Below are positions 16,183 to 24,395 of a stretch of 64,000 nucleotides of DNA, piece after piece. Each line of letters opens with the position of its first letter. Position 1 is the stretch's first letter. The notes beneath the pieces were generated by a model that made no database searches, was not told where the DNA came from, and saw only the letters and a program-made list of their open reading frames with translations. The translations under genes were made by a program, and so were the position numbers. This DNA is from Microbacterium sp. Root53. Lineage in GTDB: Bacteria; Actinomycetota; Actinomycetes; Actinomycetales; Microbacteriaceae. The stretch is taken from positions 1,420 through 65,419 of the forward strand of contig NZ_LMFR01000023.1 in the NCBI RefSeq assembly GCF_001426925.1, read 5' to 3'.

Positions 16183-17552
16183 TCCTGCTGGGCGTGGGGC
16201 TGCTTCTGACGGTCGGCACGGGCCTGTTCGTCGCGAGCGAGTTCGCGCTGGTCAACCTGGACCGCGCGGATCTCGAGGCCCGCCGGGAGCGGGGCGAGTC
16301 CCGCCTCGCCATGACGATCTCGGCCCTGCGCCAGACGTCAACGCATCTGTCGAGCGCGCAGCTCGGCATCACCCTGACGACGCTGCTGACCGGTTACACG
16401 CTCGAGCCGGCGTTCTCGCACCTGCTCGAGCCCGTGCTCACCACGTGGGGGGTCGCGGAGGGCGCGGTCGCTCCCATCGCGACGGTCGTCGCGGTCGCGA
16501 TCGCGACCATCCTGTCGATGATCCTCGGCGAGCTCGTGCCCAAGAACTTCGCGCTGGCCCTGCCGCTCGCGACCGCCAAGGTCGTCGCGCCGTTCCAGAT
16601 CGCCTTCACGACCGTCTTCCGCCCCGCGATCGCCCTGCTCAACGGCAGCGCCAACGCGGTGCTGCGCGGCTTCGGCATCGAGCCCAAGGAGGAGCTGTCG
16701 GGCGCGCGGACGGCCGAGGAGCTGTCGTCGCTCGTGCGCCGCTCGGCGATGGCCGGCGTGCTCGAGGAAGACACCGCGACGCTTCTGGATCGCAGCCTGA
16801 CGTTCGCGCGGCTCACGGCGGGCGACGTCATGACGCCGCGACCGCGCGTGCACGCCGTCGCGGCGGGCGACTCGGCCGATGACGTGATCGAGCTCGCGCG
16901 CCAGACCGGCCACAGCCGCTTCCCGGTGTTCGACGACTCGATGGACGACATCGTCGGCATCGTGCACCTCAAGGCCGCCGTCGCGGTTCCGCGCGACCGG
17001 CGCCCCGACGTCCCGGCCGCCGCGCTCGCGACCGAGCCGCTGCGCGTGCCCGAGACCGTGCACCTCGACCAGCTGGTGTCCGAGCTGCGCTCGCGCGGCT
17101 ACCAGATGGCCGTGGTGGTCGACGAGTACGGCGGCACCGCGGGCGTGGTCACGCTGGAGGACCTCGTGGAGGAGATCGTCGGCGAGGTGTCGGATGAGCA
17201 CGATCGCCGCCTCGCCGGGGTGGTGCGCCATCGCGACTCGCTCACCTTCCCGGGCCAGCTGCGCCCCGACGAGCTGCGCGACCGCGCCGAGGTCGAGGTG
17301 CCCGAGGACGACGCGTACGACACGGTCGGCGGCTTCATCATGAGCGTCCTGGAGCGCATCCCGAACGTGGGCGATTCCGTGCGCATCGACGACGGCGTGC
17401 TGACCGTCGAGCGGATGGACGGCCGTCGCGTCGACCGCGTGCGGTTCACACCCGACCCGCTGCCGGAGCCCGATCCCGTCGTCCGCAACGAGAACGAGCC
17501 GCGGACGTCCCGCGCCGGCCATGACGCGAACGGCAAGGGGGGTGCGCGATGA
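16173..17552 (+). CDS. CNNM/CorC-family (hemolysin-like) membrane protein with CBS domains
   Basis: 459 residues. The CNNM (DUF21) transmembrane domain covers about residues 1-190 (first TM LLGVGLLLTVGTGLFVASEF, then the conserved GELVPKN near 115). The CBS pair follows at about 215-335 (VMTPRPRVHAV; HSRFPVFDDSMDDIVGIVHL; VVVDEYGGTAGVVTLEDL). A C-terminal CorC_HlyC domain runs from about 350 to 430 (TVGGFIMSVLERIP). The family includes Mg/Co transport or homeostasis proteins; the hemolysin name is historical. It overlaps the next CNNM gene by ATGA, so the two probably form a heteromeric membrane complex. Confidence 0.9.
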   Translation: MDLILLGVGLLLTVGTGLFVASEFALVNLDRADLEARRERGESRLAMTISALRQTSTHLSSAQLGITLTTLLTGYTLEPAFSHLLEPVLTTWGVAEGAVAPIATVVAVAIATILSMILGELVPKNFALALPLATAKVVAPFQIAFTTVFRPAIALLNGSANAVLRGFGIEPKEELSGARTAEELSSLVRRSAMAGVLEEDTATLLDRSLTFARLTAGDVMTPRPRVHAVAAGDSADDVIELARQTGHSRFPVFDDSMDDIVGIVHLKAAVAVPRDRRPDVPAAALATEPLRVPETVHLDQLVSELRSRGYQMAVVVDEYGGTAGVVTLEDLVEEIVGEVSDEHDRRLAGVVRHRDSLTFPGQLRPDELRDRAEVEVPEDDAYDTVGGFIMSVLERIPNVGDSVRIDDGVLTVERMDGRRVDRVRFTPDPLPEPDPVVRNENEPRTSRAGHDANGKGGAR

Positions 17553-18604
17553 GCGACTGGGCCGGGATCGCGTGGCTCGTGGTGCTGCTGCTCGCGAACG
17601 CGTTCTTCGTCGGCGGCGAGTTCGCGGTCATCTCCGCGCGCCGCTCGCAGATCGAGCCACTCGCGGAGCGCGGGTCGCGGGCTGCGAAGACCGCGCTGTA
17701 CGCGATGGAGCACGCCACGCTCATGCTGGCGACCTCGCAGCTGGGCATCACGATCTGCTCGCTGCTGATCCTGAACGTCTCGGAGCCGGCGATCCACCAT
17801 CTGCTCGAGGTGCCGCTGGGGCTGACGGGCCTCCCGGAGGGACTCGTCGACACGGTCGCGTTCGCGATCGCGCTGATCCTGGTGTCGTACCTGCACGTCG
17901 TGTTCGGCGAGATGGTCGCCAAGAACATCGCGTTCTCGGTGCCCGACCGCGCCGTGCTGCTGCTCGCGCCGCCGCTCGTGTGGGTGTCGAAGGTGTTCCA
18001 CCCCGTCATCTGGGTCCTGAACTGGATCGCGAACGGCGTGCTGCGGCTGTTCGGGGTCGAGCCCAAGAACGAGGCGGCGTCGACCTTCACGCTCGACGAG
18101 GTCGCGACGATCGTCGCGCAGTCGCGCCGGGAGGGCGTGCTCGACGACGTGTCGGGCGCGGTCGCGGCGGCCGTCGAGTTCACGGACAAGAAGGCGGGCG
18201 ACGTCGCGGTGCCGCTCGCCGAGATCGTGTCGCTGCCCGAGAACACGACGCCCGAGGAGATCGAGCGGGCGGTCGCGAAGCACGGCTACTCGCGCTACGT
18301 GATCGTGGATCCCGAGGGAGAGCCGGTCGGATACGTGCACCTCAAGGACGTGCTCCGCGCCGCGAGCGACGAGGACCTGCCCGAGAAGCTCACACGGCCG
18401 ATCCCGGCCAAGCGGATCCACCACATGGTGCCGGTGCAGGAGACCACCGACCTGGAGGACGCCCTCGCGGTGATGCGCCGCGCGGGACGTCACCTGGCAC
18501 GCGTGCGGAACGCGCAGGGCGACACGACCGCCGTGCTGTTCCTCGAGGACATCCTCGAGGAGCTCATCGGCGAGATCGATGACGCGACGCGACGCCGGCC
18601 CTGA
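17549..18604 (+). CDS. CNNM-family membrane protein with CBS domains (short form)
   Basis: 351 residues, a paralogue of the preceding gene. The CNNM transmembrane domain lies at about residues 1-185 (first TM GIAWLVVLLLANAFFVGGEF; GEMVAKNIAF near 115). The CBS pair covers about 205-345 (HGYSRYVIVDPEGEPVGYVHL). The protein ends at FLEDILEELIGEIDD, immediately after the second CBS domain, so the C-terminal CorC_HlyC domain of its partner is absent. It is coupled to the first gene by ATGA overlap. Tandem long/short CNNM genes are common in actinobacteria. A role in divalent cation homeostasis is inferred from the family. Confidence 0.9.
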   Translation: MSDWAGIAWLVVLLLANAFFVGGEFAVISARRSQIEPLAERGSRAAKTALYAMEHATLMLATSQLGITICSLLILNVSEPAIHHLLEVPLGLTGLPEGLVDTVAFAIALILVSYLHVVFGEMVAKNIAFSVPDRAVLLLAPPLVWVSKVFHPVIWVLNWIANGVLRLFGVEPKNEAASTFTLDEVATIVAQSRREGVLDDVSGAVAAAVEFTDKKAGDVAVPLAEIVSLPENTTPEEIERAVAKHGYSRYVIVDPEGEPVGYVHLKDVLRAASDEDLPEKLTRPIPAKRIHHMVPVQETTDLEDALAVMRRAGRHLARVRNAQGDTTAVLFLEDILEELIGEIDDATRRRP

Positions 18605-18618
18605 CGTCGCTGCGACCG

Positions 18619-18664
18619 GGTGCGGATCGGCCCCTTCGAGCTCTCGGAAGGGCCGATCCGCACC
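18619..18664. terminator. Bidirectional terminator between CNNM pair and OYE gene
   Basis: GGTGCGGATCGGCCC (18619-18633) is perfectly complementary to 18650-18664, with a 16-nt loop that can pair further. It lies between convergent genes. Confidence 0.82.
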
Positions 18665-18674
18665 GGATCGGGCG

Positions 18675-19754
18675 TCAGGACGGGCGGCGGAAGGCGCGGA
18701 GGTACTGCGGCGGCCAGAGGCCCTCGGGGTCCTCGCCGAGCTCGGTTGCGGCGCGCAGGCCGAAGTGCGGGTCGCGCAGCCACTCGCGGGCCGCGAAGAT
18801 CACGTCGGCGTGGCCGGCCTGCAGGATGGCCTCGGCCTGCGTGCCGGTCGTGATGATGCCGACCGCGCCCACGGGGGCGTCCGACAGCTCCCGCACGCGC
18901 GCCGCGAACGGCACCTGGTAGCCCGGCCCGACCTTCAGCTCCTGGTGGGCGACCAGGCCCGCGCTCGAGACGTCGATCAGGTCGGCGCCGGCCTCGACCG
19001 CCCAGCGCGACACCTGGGCGATGTCGTCCGGCTCGAGGCCGCCCGGCGCGGCGTCCGAGGCCGAGAAGCGCACGAGCAGGGGCACGTCCTCGCCGACCTC
19101 CGCGCGCACGGCGCGCACGACCTCGAGCGTGATCCGCGCGCGGTTCTCGAGCGAGCCGCCCCACGCGTCGTCCCGCTGGTTCGACAGCGGCGACAGGAAC
19201 TCGTGGAGCAGGTAGCCGTGTGCGGCATGCACCTCGAGCACGTCGAAGCGCGCGTCGATCGCGCGGCGCGCCGCCGCCCGGAAGGCGTCGACGACGCGCT
19301 GGATGCCCGCCTCGTCGAGCGCGACGGGCTCGGCGTAGCCCTCGTACGCGATGGCGGAGGGCGCGACCGTGGTCCAGCCGCCCGCCTCGGCCGGGACGGT
19401 GCCGTGCTCGCCGGAGAACGGCGACCAGGTCGACGCCTTGCGGCCCGCGTGGGCGAGCTGCAGGCCCGCACGCGCGCCGCGCGCGTGCACCGCGGCGACC
19501 ACGCGCGCCCACGCGTCGCGCTGCGCGTCGTTCCAGAGGCCCACGTCCTGGGGCGAGATCCTGCCCTCGGGCACGACCGCCGTCGCCTCCGCGACCACCA
19601 GGCCGGCGCCGCCCGAGGCGAACTGCGCGAGGTGCACGTGGTGCCAGTCGTTGGGCACGCCGTCCAGCGCGCTGTACTGGCACATCGGCGCCACCCACAG
19701 CCGGTTCCGGAACGTCACGTCGCGCAGGGTCAGCGGGCTGAACAGCAGGCTCAT
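18675..19754 (-). CDS. Old yellow enzyme-type NADH:flavin oxidoreductase (YqjM class)
   Basis: A 359-residue FMN-dependent ene-reductase of the thermophilic-like/YqjM subgroup. APMCQYSA near residue 23 carries the Cys that tunes the flavin. HAGRKAS (about residue 105) and HAAHGYLLHEFLSPLSNQR (about 170) supply substrate and FMN contacts. GGSLENR follows, and the C-terminal Arg finger region is present. It reduces activated C=C bonds in the cytosol; the physiological substrate is unknown. The start is supported by GGAG seven bases upstream. It is divergent from the NnrD gene. Confidence 0.92.
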   Translation of the reverse strand: MSLLFSPLTLRDVTFRNRLWVAPMCQYSALDGVPNDWHHVHLAQFASGGAGLVVAEATAVVPEGRISPQDVGLWNDAQRDAWARVVAAVHARGARAGLQLAHAGRKASTWSPFSGEHGTVPAEAGGWTTVAPSAIAYEGYAEPVALDEAGIQRVVDAFRAAARRAIDARFDVLEVHAAHGYLLHEFLSPLSNQRDDAWGGSLENRARITLEVVRAVRAEVGEDVPLLVRFSASDAAPGGLEPDDIAQVSRWAVEAGADLIDVSSAGLVAHQELKVGPGYQVPFAARVRELSDAPVGAVGIITTGTQAEAILQAGHADVIFAAREWLRDPHFGLRAATELGEDPEGLWPPQYLRAFRRPS

Positions 19755-19794
19755 GGATCTCCGTTCTCGCCGGTCCGCGGACGGGCGATGGCGT

Positions 19795-19807
19795 TATCGT
19801 GGCGGGC
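19795..19807 (+). promoter_or_regulatory. Leaderless promoter (-10) of nnrD
   Basis: TATCGT at 19795-19800 plus seven bases (GGCGGGC) reaches ATG 19808. This favours that start over the in-frame GTG at 19799, which lies within the box. Confidence 0.6.
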
Positions 19808-20647
19808 ATGACGGTTGCCCGGGAGTGGACGGCGGCGGACACCGCGGCCGTCCTCCGGGTGCCAACCGGGGACGCCCACAAGTATTCCCGCGGAGTGGTG
19901 GGGCTGCGCACCGGGTCGCCGACGTACCCCGGCGCCGCGGTGCTGACCGCCGAGGGAGCCGCGCGCGCCGGTGCGGGGATGGTGCGCTGGCTCGGCGACG
20001 CCGAGGTGGCCCGGCTCGTGATGCAGCGCCGCCCCGAGGTCGTGACGACGCCCGGGCGCGTCGACGCGTGGGCCGTCGGATCGGGCACGGACCCGGACGC
20101 GCGCGAGCCGGGGGAGGCCGCGCTGCTGCGCGAGATCCTCGTGGGCGACGCTCCGGTGGTCGTGGACGCCGGCGCGCTGGACCTGGTGGCGGACGCGACC
20201 GCGCCGCTCATCGTGACGCCGCATGCGGGAGAGTTCGCGAAGCTGCGCGCGAGCCTGGGACTCGACGGCCCCGCGGAGGACGTCGGCGCCGTCGCCGAGA
20301 CCGCGGCCGCGCTCGGCGGGGTCGTGCTGCGCAAGGGATCCGAGACCGTGGTGGCGACGCCCTCGGGCGTCGTGCGCGCCGTGCGCGCGGGGACGCCGTG
20401 GCTCGCGACCGCGGGCACGGGGGATGTGCTCGCGGGGGCGCTGGGCGCGCTCGTCGCGGCCGCGGCGGCGGAGGGCCCCGTCGGCGCCGAGGAGCTCGGC
20501 GCGCTCGCCGCGGCGGCCGCGTGGCTGCACGGCGCCGCGGGCCGGCTCGCGGCGGGCGTGGACGGGGAGGCCCCCGGTCATCCGATCACCGCGCTCGACG
20601 TCGCCGAGCACCTGCCCGCCGCGTTCGCCCTCGCGCTGAGCGCCTGA
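19808..20647 (+). CDS. nnrD: ADP/ATP-dependent NAD(P)H-hydrate dehydratase
   Basis: A 279-residue ribokinase-like dehydratase that converts hydrated NAD(P)H (S-NAD(P)HX) back to NAD(P)H, a metabolite-repair step. The early YSRGVVGLRTGSPTYPGAA, TPHAGEFAKL (about residue 138) and the nucleotide/catalytic GTGDVLAGALGAL (about 205) are visible. Only the dehydratase half is present; the NnrE epimerase domain often fused to it is absent. The ATG is chosen by the leaderless box. The gene following begins 24 nt later from its own box. Confidence 0.9.
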   Translation: MTVAREWTAADTAAVLRVPTGDAHKYSRGVVGLRTGSPTYPGAAVLTAEGAARAGAGMVRWLGDAEVARLVMQRRPEVVTTPGRVDAWAVGSGTDPDAREPGEAALLREILVGDAPVVVDAGALDLVADATAPLIVTPHAGEFAKLRASLGLDGPAEDVGAVAETAAALGGVVLRKGSETVVATPSGVVRAVRAGTPWLATAGTGDVLAGALGALVAAAAAEGPVGAEELGALAAAAAWLHGAAGRLAAGVDGEAPGHPITALDVAEHLPAAFALALSA

Positions 20648-20657
20648 GCGGCGTTCC

Positions 20658-20670
20658 TAGGATGGGACGC
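20658..20670 (+). promoter_or_regulatory. Leaderless promoter (-10) of GT87-like gene
   Basis: TAGGAT at 20658-20663 followed by GGGACGC (7 nt) and GTG 20671. The in-frame ATG at 20662 lies inside the box and is therefore rejected as the start. Confidence 0.6.
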
Positions 20671-21888
20671 GTGCGCGGACGGATCATGATGTGGGTCGCG
20701 TTCGCGGCCGTCCACGTGATCGTCGGATGGCTCGGCTGGGTCCTGCCGAACCAGCCCATGGGCGACGTCTACCTGGTGTACGAGCCCTGGTCGACCGCCG
20801 CGCTGGGCGGCACGGAGATCGTCGGGATCACGGAGCCGTGGGTGTACCCGCACCTGGCGCTCGCGCCCATGATGCTCACCCACGCGCTCGCCTGGCTCGG
20901 CGGCTACACGCAGGCGTGGGCGGTGCTCGTCACGCTGTGCGATGCCGCGGCGTTCCGGCTGCTCCTGGGCGACGGGCGCTCCCGGGGGCGGCGCGCGGCG
21001 GCCCGCTTCTGGCTGGCGTTCGTCCTGCTGCTCGGTCCGGTGGGGATGTACCGGATCGACGCCGTGACGGTGCCGCTTGCGATCGCGGGCCTGCTGTGGC
21101 TGGCGCGGCGCCCGATGGCGGCGTCCGCGCTCCTGGCCTCCGGCGCGTGGATCAAGGTGTGGCCGGCCGCCCTGCTTGCGGCAGCGTTCGTCGCGGTGCG
21201 TCGCCGGCTCGACATCGTCGCGGGCGCGCTCGTGACCTCGGCGGTCGTCGCGGGGGCCGTGGTCCTCGCAGGCGGCGCCGCGCACCTGCTCGGATTCGTC
21301 ACGGCGCAGACCGACCGCGGCCTGCAGCTCGAGGCGCCCGTGAGCAGCGTCTACCTGTGGGGTGCGGTGCTCGACGTGGACGGCTGGTGGCTGTTCTACG
21401 ACGACGACATCCTGACCTTCCAGGTCACCGGCCCGCACGTCGACATCGTGATCGCGGCGATGACGCCCGCGCTCGCGCTCGCCGCGGGGGCCATCCTGCT
21501 GCTCGGGGCCGTGAAGGCGCGACGCGGGGCGCCGGTCGTGCGGCTCCTGCCGCCGCTCGCGCTCGCTCTCGTGGTCGCGCTCATCGCGCTGAACAAGGTC
21601 GGCTCGCCGCAGTTCCACGACTGGCTCATCGCGCCGCTCGTCCTGTGGATCGTGCTGGACCGCCGCCGGGCGAGGCCGCTCGCGGCGCTCGCGCTGCTGT
21701 CGGCCGCGCTGACGCAGGTAGTCTACCCGCTGCTGTACGGCGAGCTGCTCGCCGCGCAGCCCGTCGCGGCCGCCGCGCTCACCGCCCGCAATCTCGTGCT
21801 CGTCGTCCTGCTGGTCTGGGCGGTGGTGCGGGTCGCCCGCGTGCCGGTCCGCCTGCGCCGGGACGCCCCCGTCGTCTCCGTCCCCTGA
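20671..21888 (+). CDS. GT87-like polytopic membrane protein
   Basis: A 405-residue integral membrane protein with about ten hydrophobic segments, resembling the DUF2029/GT87 group of polyprenol-dependent mannosyltransferases. MGDVYLVYEPW in the first extracytoplasmic loop (about residues 27-37) supplies the acidic Asp/Glu pair typical of GT-C enzymes. GYRIDAV-like and WIKVWPAAL (about residue 168) match GT87 patterns. The likely substrate is a polyprenyl-phosphate sugar used for envelope glycans, but this is family inference. GTG is chosen as the start by the box spacing. It lies between nnrD and a thiamine-binding protein. Confidence 0.75.
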   Translation: MRGRIMMWVAFAAVHVIVGWLGWVLPNQPMGDVYLVYEPWSTAALGGTEIVGITEPWVYPHLALAPMMLTHALAWLGGYTQAWAVLVTLCDAAAFRLLLGDGRSRGRRAAARFWLAFVLLLGPVGMYRIDAVTVPLAIAGLLWLARRPMAASALLASGAWIKVWPAALLAAAFVAVRRRLDIVAGALVTSAVVAGAVVLAGGAAHLLGFVTAQTDRGLQLEAPVSSVYLWGAVLDVDGWWLFYDDDILTFQVTGPHVDIVIAAMTPALALAAGAILLLGAVKARRGAPVVRLLPPLALALVVALIALNKVGSPQFHDWLIAPLVLWIVLDRRRARPLAALALLSAALTQVVYPLLYGELLAAQPVAAAALTARNLVLVVLLVWAVVRVARVPVRLRRDAPVVSVP

Positions 21889-21911
21889 TCGCCCCGTCGA
21901 AAGGACCCCTC

Positions 21912-22235
21912 ATGCTCGTCGCCTTCTCCGTCGCCCCCTCCGGTTCGAACGCCGCAAACCCCGACGGCTCCGTGCACGACGCGGTCGCCGCCGCCGTCAA
22001 GGTCGTCCGCGAATCCGGCCTCGCGCACCGCACGACGTCGATGTTCACCGAGATCGAGGGCGAGACCTGGGATGAGGTCATCGACGTCGTCAAGCGCGCG
22101 ACCGAGGCCGTGATGCCCTTCGGATCGCGCGTCTCGCTGGTGCTGAAGGCCGACATCCGCCCGGGGTACACGGGCGAGCTCGACGGCAAGATCGAGCGGC
22201 TCGAGGCCGCGATCGCGGAGCGCGACGCCGGCTGA
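21912..22235 (+). CDS. MTH1187-family thiamine-binding protein
   Basis: A 107-residue protein of the MTH1187/YkoF-like thiamine-binding family, a ferredoxin-like fold that binds thiamine or hydroxymethylpyrimidine-type ligands in tetramers. It starts MLVAFSVAPSG and contains SVHDAVAAAVKVVRESGL and TTSMFTEIEGETWDEV, which match the family. A GAAAGGA ribosome-binding site lies six to twelve bases before the ATG. It follows the membrane protein by 23 nt and may share its transcript. No thiamine riboswitch was seen. Confidence 0.85.
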   Translation: MLVAFSVAPSGSNAANPDGSVHDAVAAAVKVVRESGLAHRTTSMFTEIEGETWDEVIDVVKRATEAVMPFGSRVSLVLKADIRPGYTGELDGKIERLEAAIAERDAG

Positions 22236-22236
22236 G

Positions 22237-22266
22237 CTGCGCCGGGCGTCAACCCACTGCGCCGGG
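22237..22266 (+). promoter_or_regulatory. 10-bp direct repeats upstream of mazEF, candidate autorepressor operator
   Basis: CTGCGCCGGG occurs at 22237-22246 and again at 22257-22266, exactly 20 bp (two helical turns) apart, ending three bases before the -10 box. This is a plausible binding site for two antitoxin dimers on one DNA face. Confidence 0.5.
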
Positions 22267-22268
22267 AC

Positions 22269-22281
22269 TAATATCAGAACT
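22269..22281 (+). promoter_or_regulatory. Leaderless promoter (-10) of mazEF
   Basis: TAATAT at 22269-22274, then seven bases (CAGAACT) and ATG 22282. It is the closest match in the window to a consensus actinobacterial -10. Confidence 0.7.
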
Positions 22282-22518
22282 ATGAGCAGCGCTATGAAGG
22301 CGTTCAGCGGCAGCCTCCCCGAGGTCGATCTCGCCTTCCTCGAGGCATACGGACGCCGTCATCACCTCGCGAGCAGGTCGGCCGCGCTGCGAGCTGCCGT
22401 GCGCGCCCTGCGTGAGGCGGAGGCCGAGCGCGAGTACGTGACGGCGTTCGAAGAGTTCGGCGAATCCGGCGATGCCGAGCTCTGGGATGGTGTCAGCGGC
22501 GACGGACTGCGCGCGTGA
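22282..22518 (+). CDS. Type II antitoxin, ribbon-helix-helix MazE-like
   Basis: A 78-residue small acidic protein. The N-terminal part (residues 5-45, GSLPEVDLAFLEAYGRRHHLASRS-type pattern followed by AALRAAVRALRE) resembles a ribbon-helix-helix DNA-binding domain. The acidic C-terminus (YVTAFEEFGESGDAELWDG) is the likely toxin-neutralising tail. The stop codon overlaps the toxin GTG, giving the usual antitoxin-first coupling. It probably represses its own promoter through the direct repeats just upstream. The family name is inferred from position and fold pattern. Confidence 0.8.
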   Translation: MSSAMKAFSGSLPEVDLAFLEAYGRRHHLASRSAALRAAVRALREAEAEREYVTAFEEFGESGDAELWDGVSGDGLRA

Positions 22519-22886
22519 TTGCCGACGTGCCTCGCTTGCGTGGCGATATCTGGGACGTCGAGTTCGATCCAGCCCAGCCCGGCGAGGTCGCGAAGACCCG
22601 ACCCGCGGTGATCGTGTCCAACGACGGCGCGAACCGGGCCGCAGTCCGCGCCAGCGCGGGCGGTGTGATTGTCGTGGTGCCCATCACGTCGAACACCGCC
22701 AATGTCCTGAGCTTCCAGACGCGTCTCCCGGCCGACGACGCGACCGGGTTGTCCAAGGATTCGAAGACCCAACCCGAGCAGCTGCGCGCCGTCCACATCC
22801 GCCGACTCGTCCGGCGGCGCGGATCGCTCGACGCCGAGCAGCAGGCGGCGCTGGATGCGGCGCTCCTGCATCATCTCGCGCTCTGA
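22515..22886 (+). CDS. Type II toxin MazF/PemK family endoribonuclease
   Basis: A 123-residue MazF/PemK fold protein, a sequence-specific mRNA interferase. The signatures are LRGDIWDVEFDP at the start, GEVAKTRPAVIVSND (about residue 24, with the catalytic Arg), a VVVPITSNT strand (about 50) and LSKDSKTQPEQLRAV (about 80). It starts at GTG overlapping the antitoxin stop. The pair ends 42 nt before the Wadjet operon. It may act as an addiction module stabilising the defence islet; that role is inferred. Confidence 0.9.
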   Translation: MIADVPRLRGDIWDVEFDPAQPGEVAKTRPAVIVSNDGANRAAVRASAGGVIVVVPITSNTANVLSFQTRLPADDATGLSKDSKTQPEQLRAVHIRRLVRRRGSLDAEQQAALDAALLHHLAL

Positions 22887-22928
22887 TCGCGGGGCCGCGG
22901 TGTCCGATGCCATCGGCAGGATAGGAGC

Positions 22929-24395
22929 ATGTCCGTTCTCGCGCGTGCGCTGGCGATCCGGCGGCTGCTCGATCCCGCGGGCGGCAACGCCGCGCTGCGT
23001 CTGCTGCGATCGTCCAACCTGCCCTTGGCGGGTGCCCTGCTGCCCACGCACCTCGGGGCGCCGGGTGCGAGGATCCCGACAGCCGAACTGCACGAGCGGC
23101 TCGACATCGATCTGGAGGAGCTGCGCCCTCATCTCGAGCTCCCGGAGCGCACGGGCAAGGCGTACTGCGACGACTGGCGTGCCGCGGGTCTGCTCGTGCG
23201 ACGTGCGGCGAGCGACGCCAGGGGCGAGACCTACGAACTGTCGCCCGACGCCATCGACGCGCTTCGGGTGCTCGAGCAGCTCGAGGCGCCTCGGACGGCC
23301 CTCACCGAGTCCCGGCTCGTGAGCCTGGCGGCCGCGGTGCGGCAGCTGGCGATCGACACCGACCCCGACGTCACGCGCCGAATCGACGGGCTCCGGGCTG
23401 AGAGAGCCCGCCTGGACGCCGAGATCGCGCGCCTCGAATCGGGGGACATCGAGCCCGTGGACGAGCGCCGTGCCAGAGAACGCGCCACCGAGGTGCTCGT
23501 GATGGCGCAGGATCTCCCCACGGACTTCGCACGTGTGCGAGCGCAGTTCGAAGCGCTCAACCACGACCTGCGCGCACGGATCCTCGACTCGAGCAAGACC
23601 CCCGGGAGCGTGCTGGACGACGTATTCCGCGGCGTCGACCTCATCGAGTCCTCCGACGAGGGGCGCACGTTCACCGCGTTCGCGGCTCTCGTGCGCGACG
23701 CCGAGCGCTCGGACGAGCTCGAGTCGGACCTGTCGGCGGTGCTGTCACGGGACTTCGCGCTCGCGCTCGCGCCCGAGGCGCGACGGATACTGCGCGCCCT
23801 CGTGAGGCAGCTCAAGTCCGGCAGCAGGGAGGTGCAGGTGGTGCTGACCGAGTTCGCGCGGGGGCTGAGGCGCTACGTCCAGTCCCACGAGTTCCAGCGC
23901 GACCGCGCGCTGCGCGACGCGATCCAGGAAGCGCTCGCCGCCGCCGTCCCGGCGAGCCGACGGGTGAAGCCGTACACCGCGGCGGGGATCGAGCTGGAGC
24001 TCACGGCGAGCTCGTTGCGGAGCGCGGGTGAGTTGACGCCGCACGACCCCGCGGAGTTCGAGCCGAGCGCACCGCTCGAGGACGTCGAGCCGGGTCTGAT
24101 CGACTTCGAAAGCCTCGCAGCGATCGCCCGGGAGACCGAGATCGATTTCGTCGAGCTGACGGAGGCCGTGAACGCTGTCGTCGCGCGGGGCGAACCGGCG
24201 TCGGTCGGGGACGTGCTCGAGGCCCACCCGGCGAGCCAGGGCCTCGCGAGCGTCATCGGCCTGCTGTCGCTCGCCACGCGCCACGGAGCGATCGACAGGG
24301 GTGCCGTCGAGCGGCTCACCTGGACCGGATCCGACGGCGCGGTGCGCTCCGCCGATGTCGAACGTCACGTCTTCACGAAGGAGATCCCGGCATGA
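22929..24395 (+). CDS. jetA: Wadjet system protein JetA (DUF3375)
   Basis: 488 residues with the DUF3375 pattern: LLRSSNLPLAGALLPTHLG (about residue 25), GKAYCDDWRAAGLLVR (about 77) and the coiled coil around 145-200. JetA is the kleisin-like/MukF-like subunit that bridges the SMC heads in Wadjet complexes, which extrude loops on small circular DNA and license its cleavage. The gene begins 42 nt after mazF behind a CAGGAT with six bases to the ATG, suggesting its own promoter. It overlaps jetB by ATGA. Length is normal for type I systems, and no frameshift is seen. Confidence 0.93.
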   Translation: MSVLARALAIRRLLDPAGGNAALRLLRSSNLPLAGALLPTHLGAPGARIPTAELHERLDIDLEELRPHLELPERTGKAYCDDWRAAGLLVRRAASDARGETYELSPDAIDALRVLEQLEAPRTALTESRLVSLAAAVRQLAIDTDPDVTRRIDGLRAERARLDAEIARLESGDIEPVDERRARERATEVLVMAQDLPTDFARVRAQFEALNHDLRARILDSSKTPGSVLDDVFRGVDLIESSDEGRTFTAFAALVRDAERSDELESDLSAVLSRDFALALAPEARRILRALVRQLKSGSREVQVVLTEFARGLRRYVQSHEFQRDRALRDAIQEALAAAVPASRRVKPYTAAGIELELTASSLRSAGELTPHDPAEFEPSAPLEDVEPGLIDFESLAAIARETEIDFVELTEAVNAVVARGEPASVGDVLEAHPASQGLASVIGLLSLATRHGAIDRGAVERLTWTGSDGAVRSADVERHVFTKEIPA

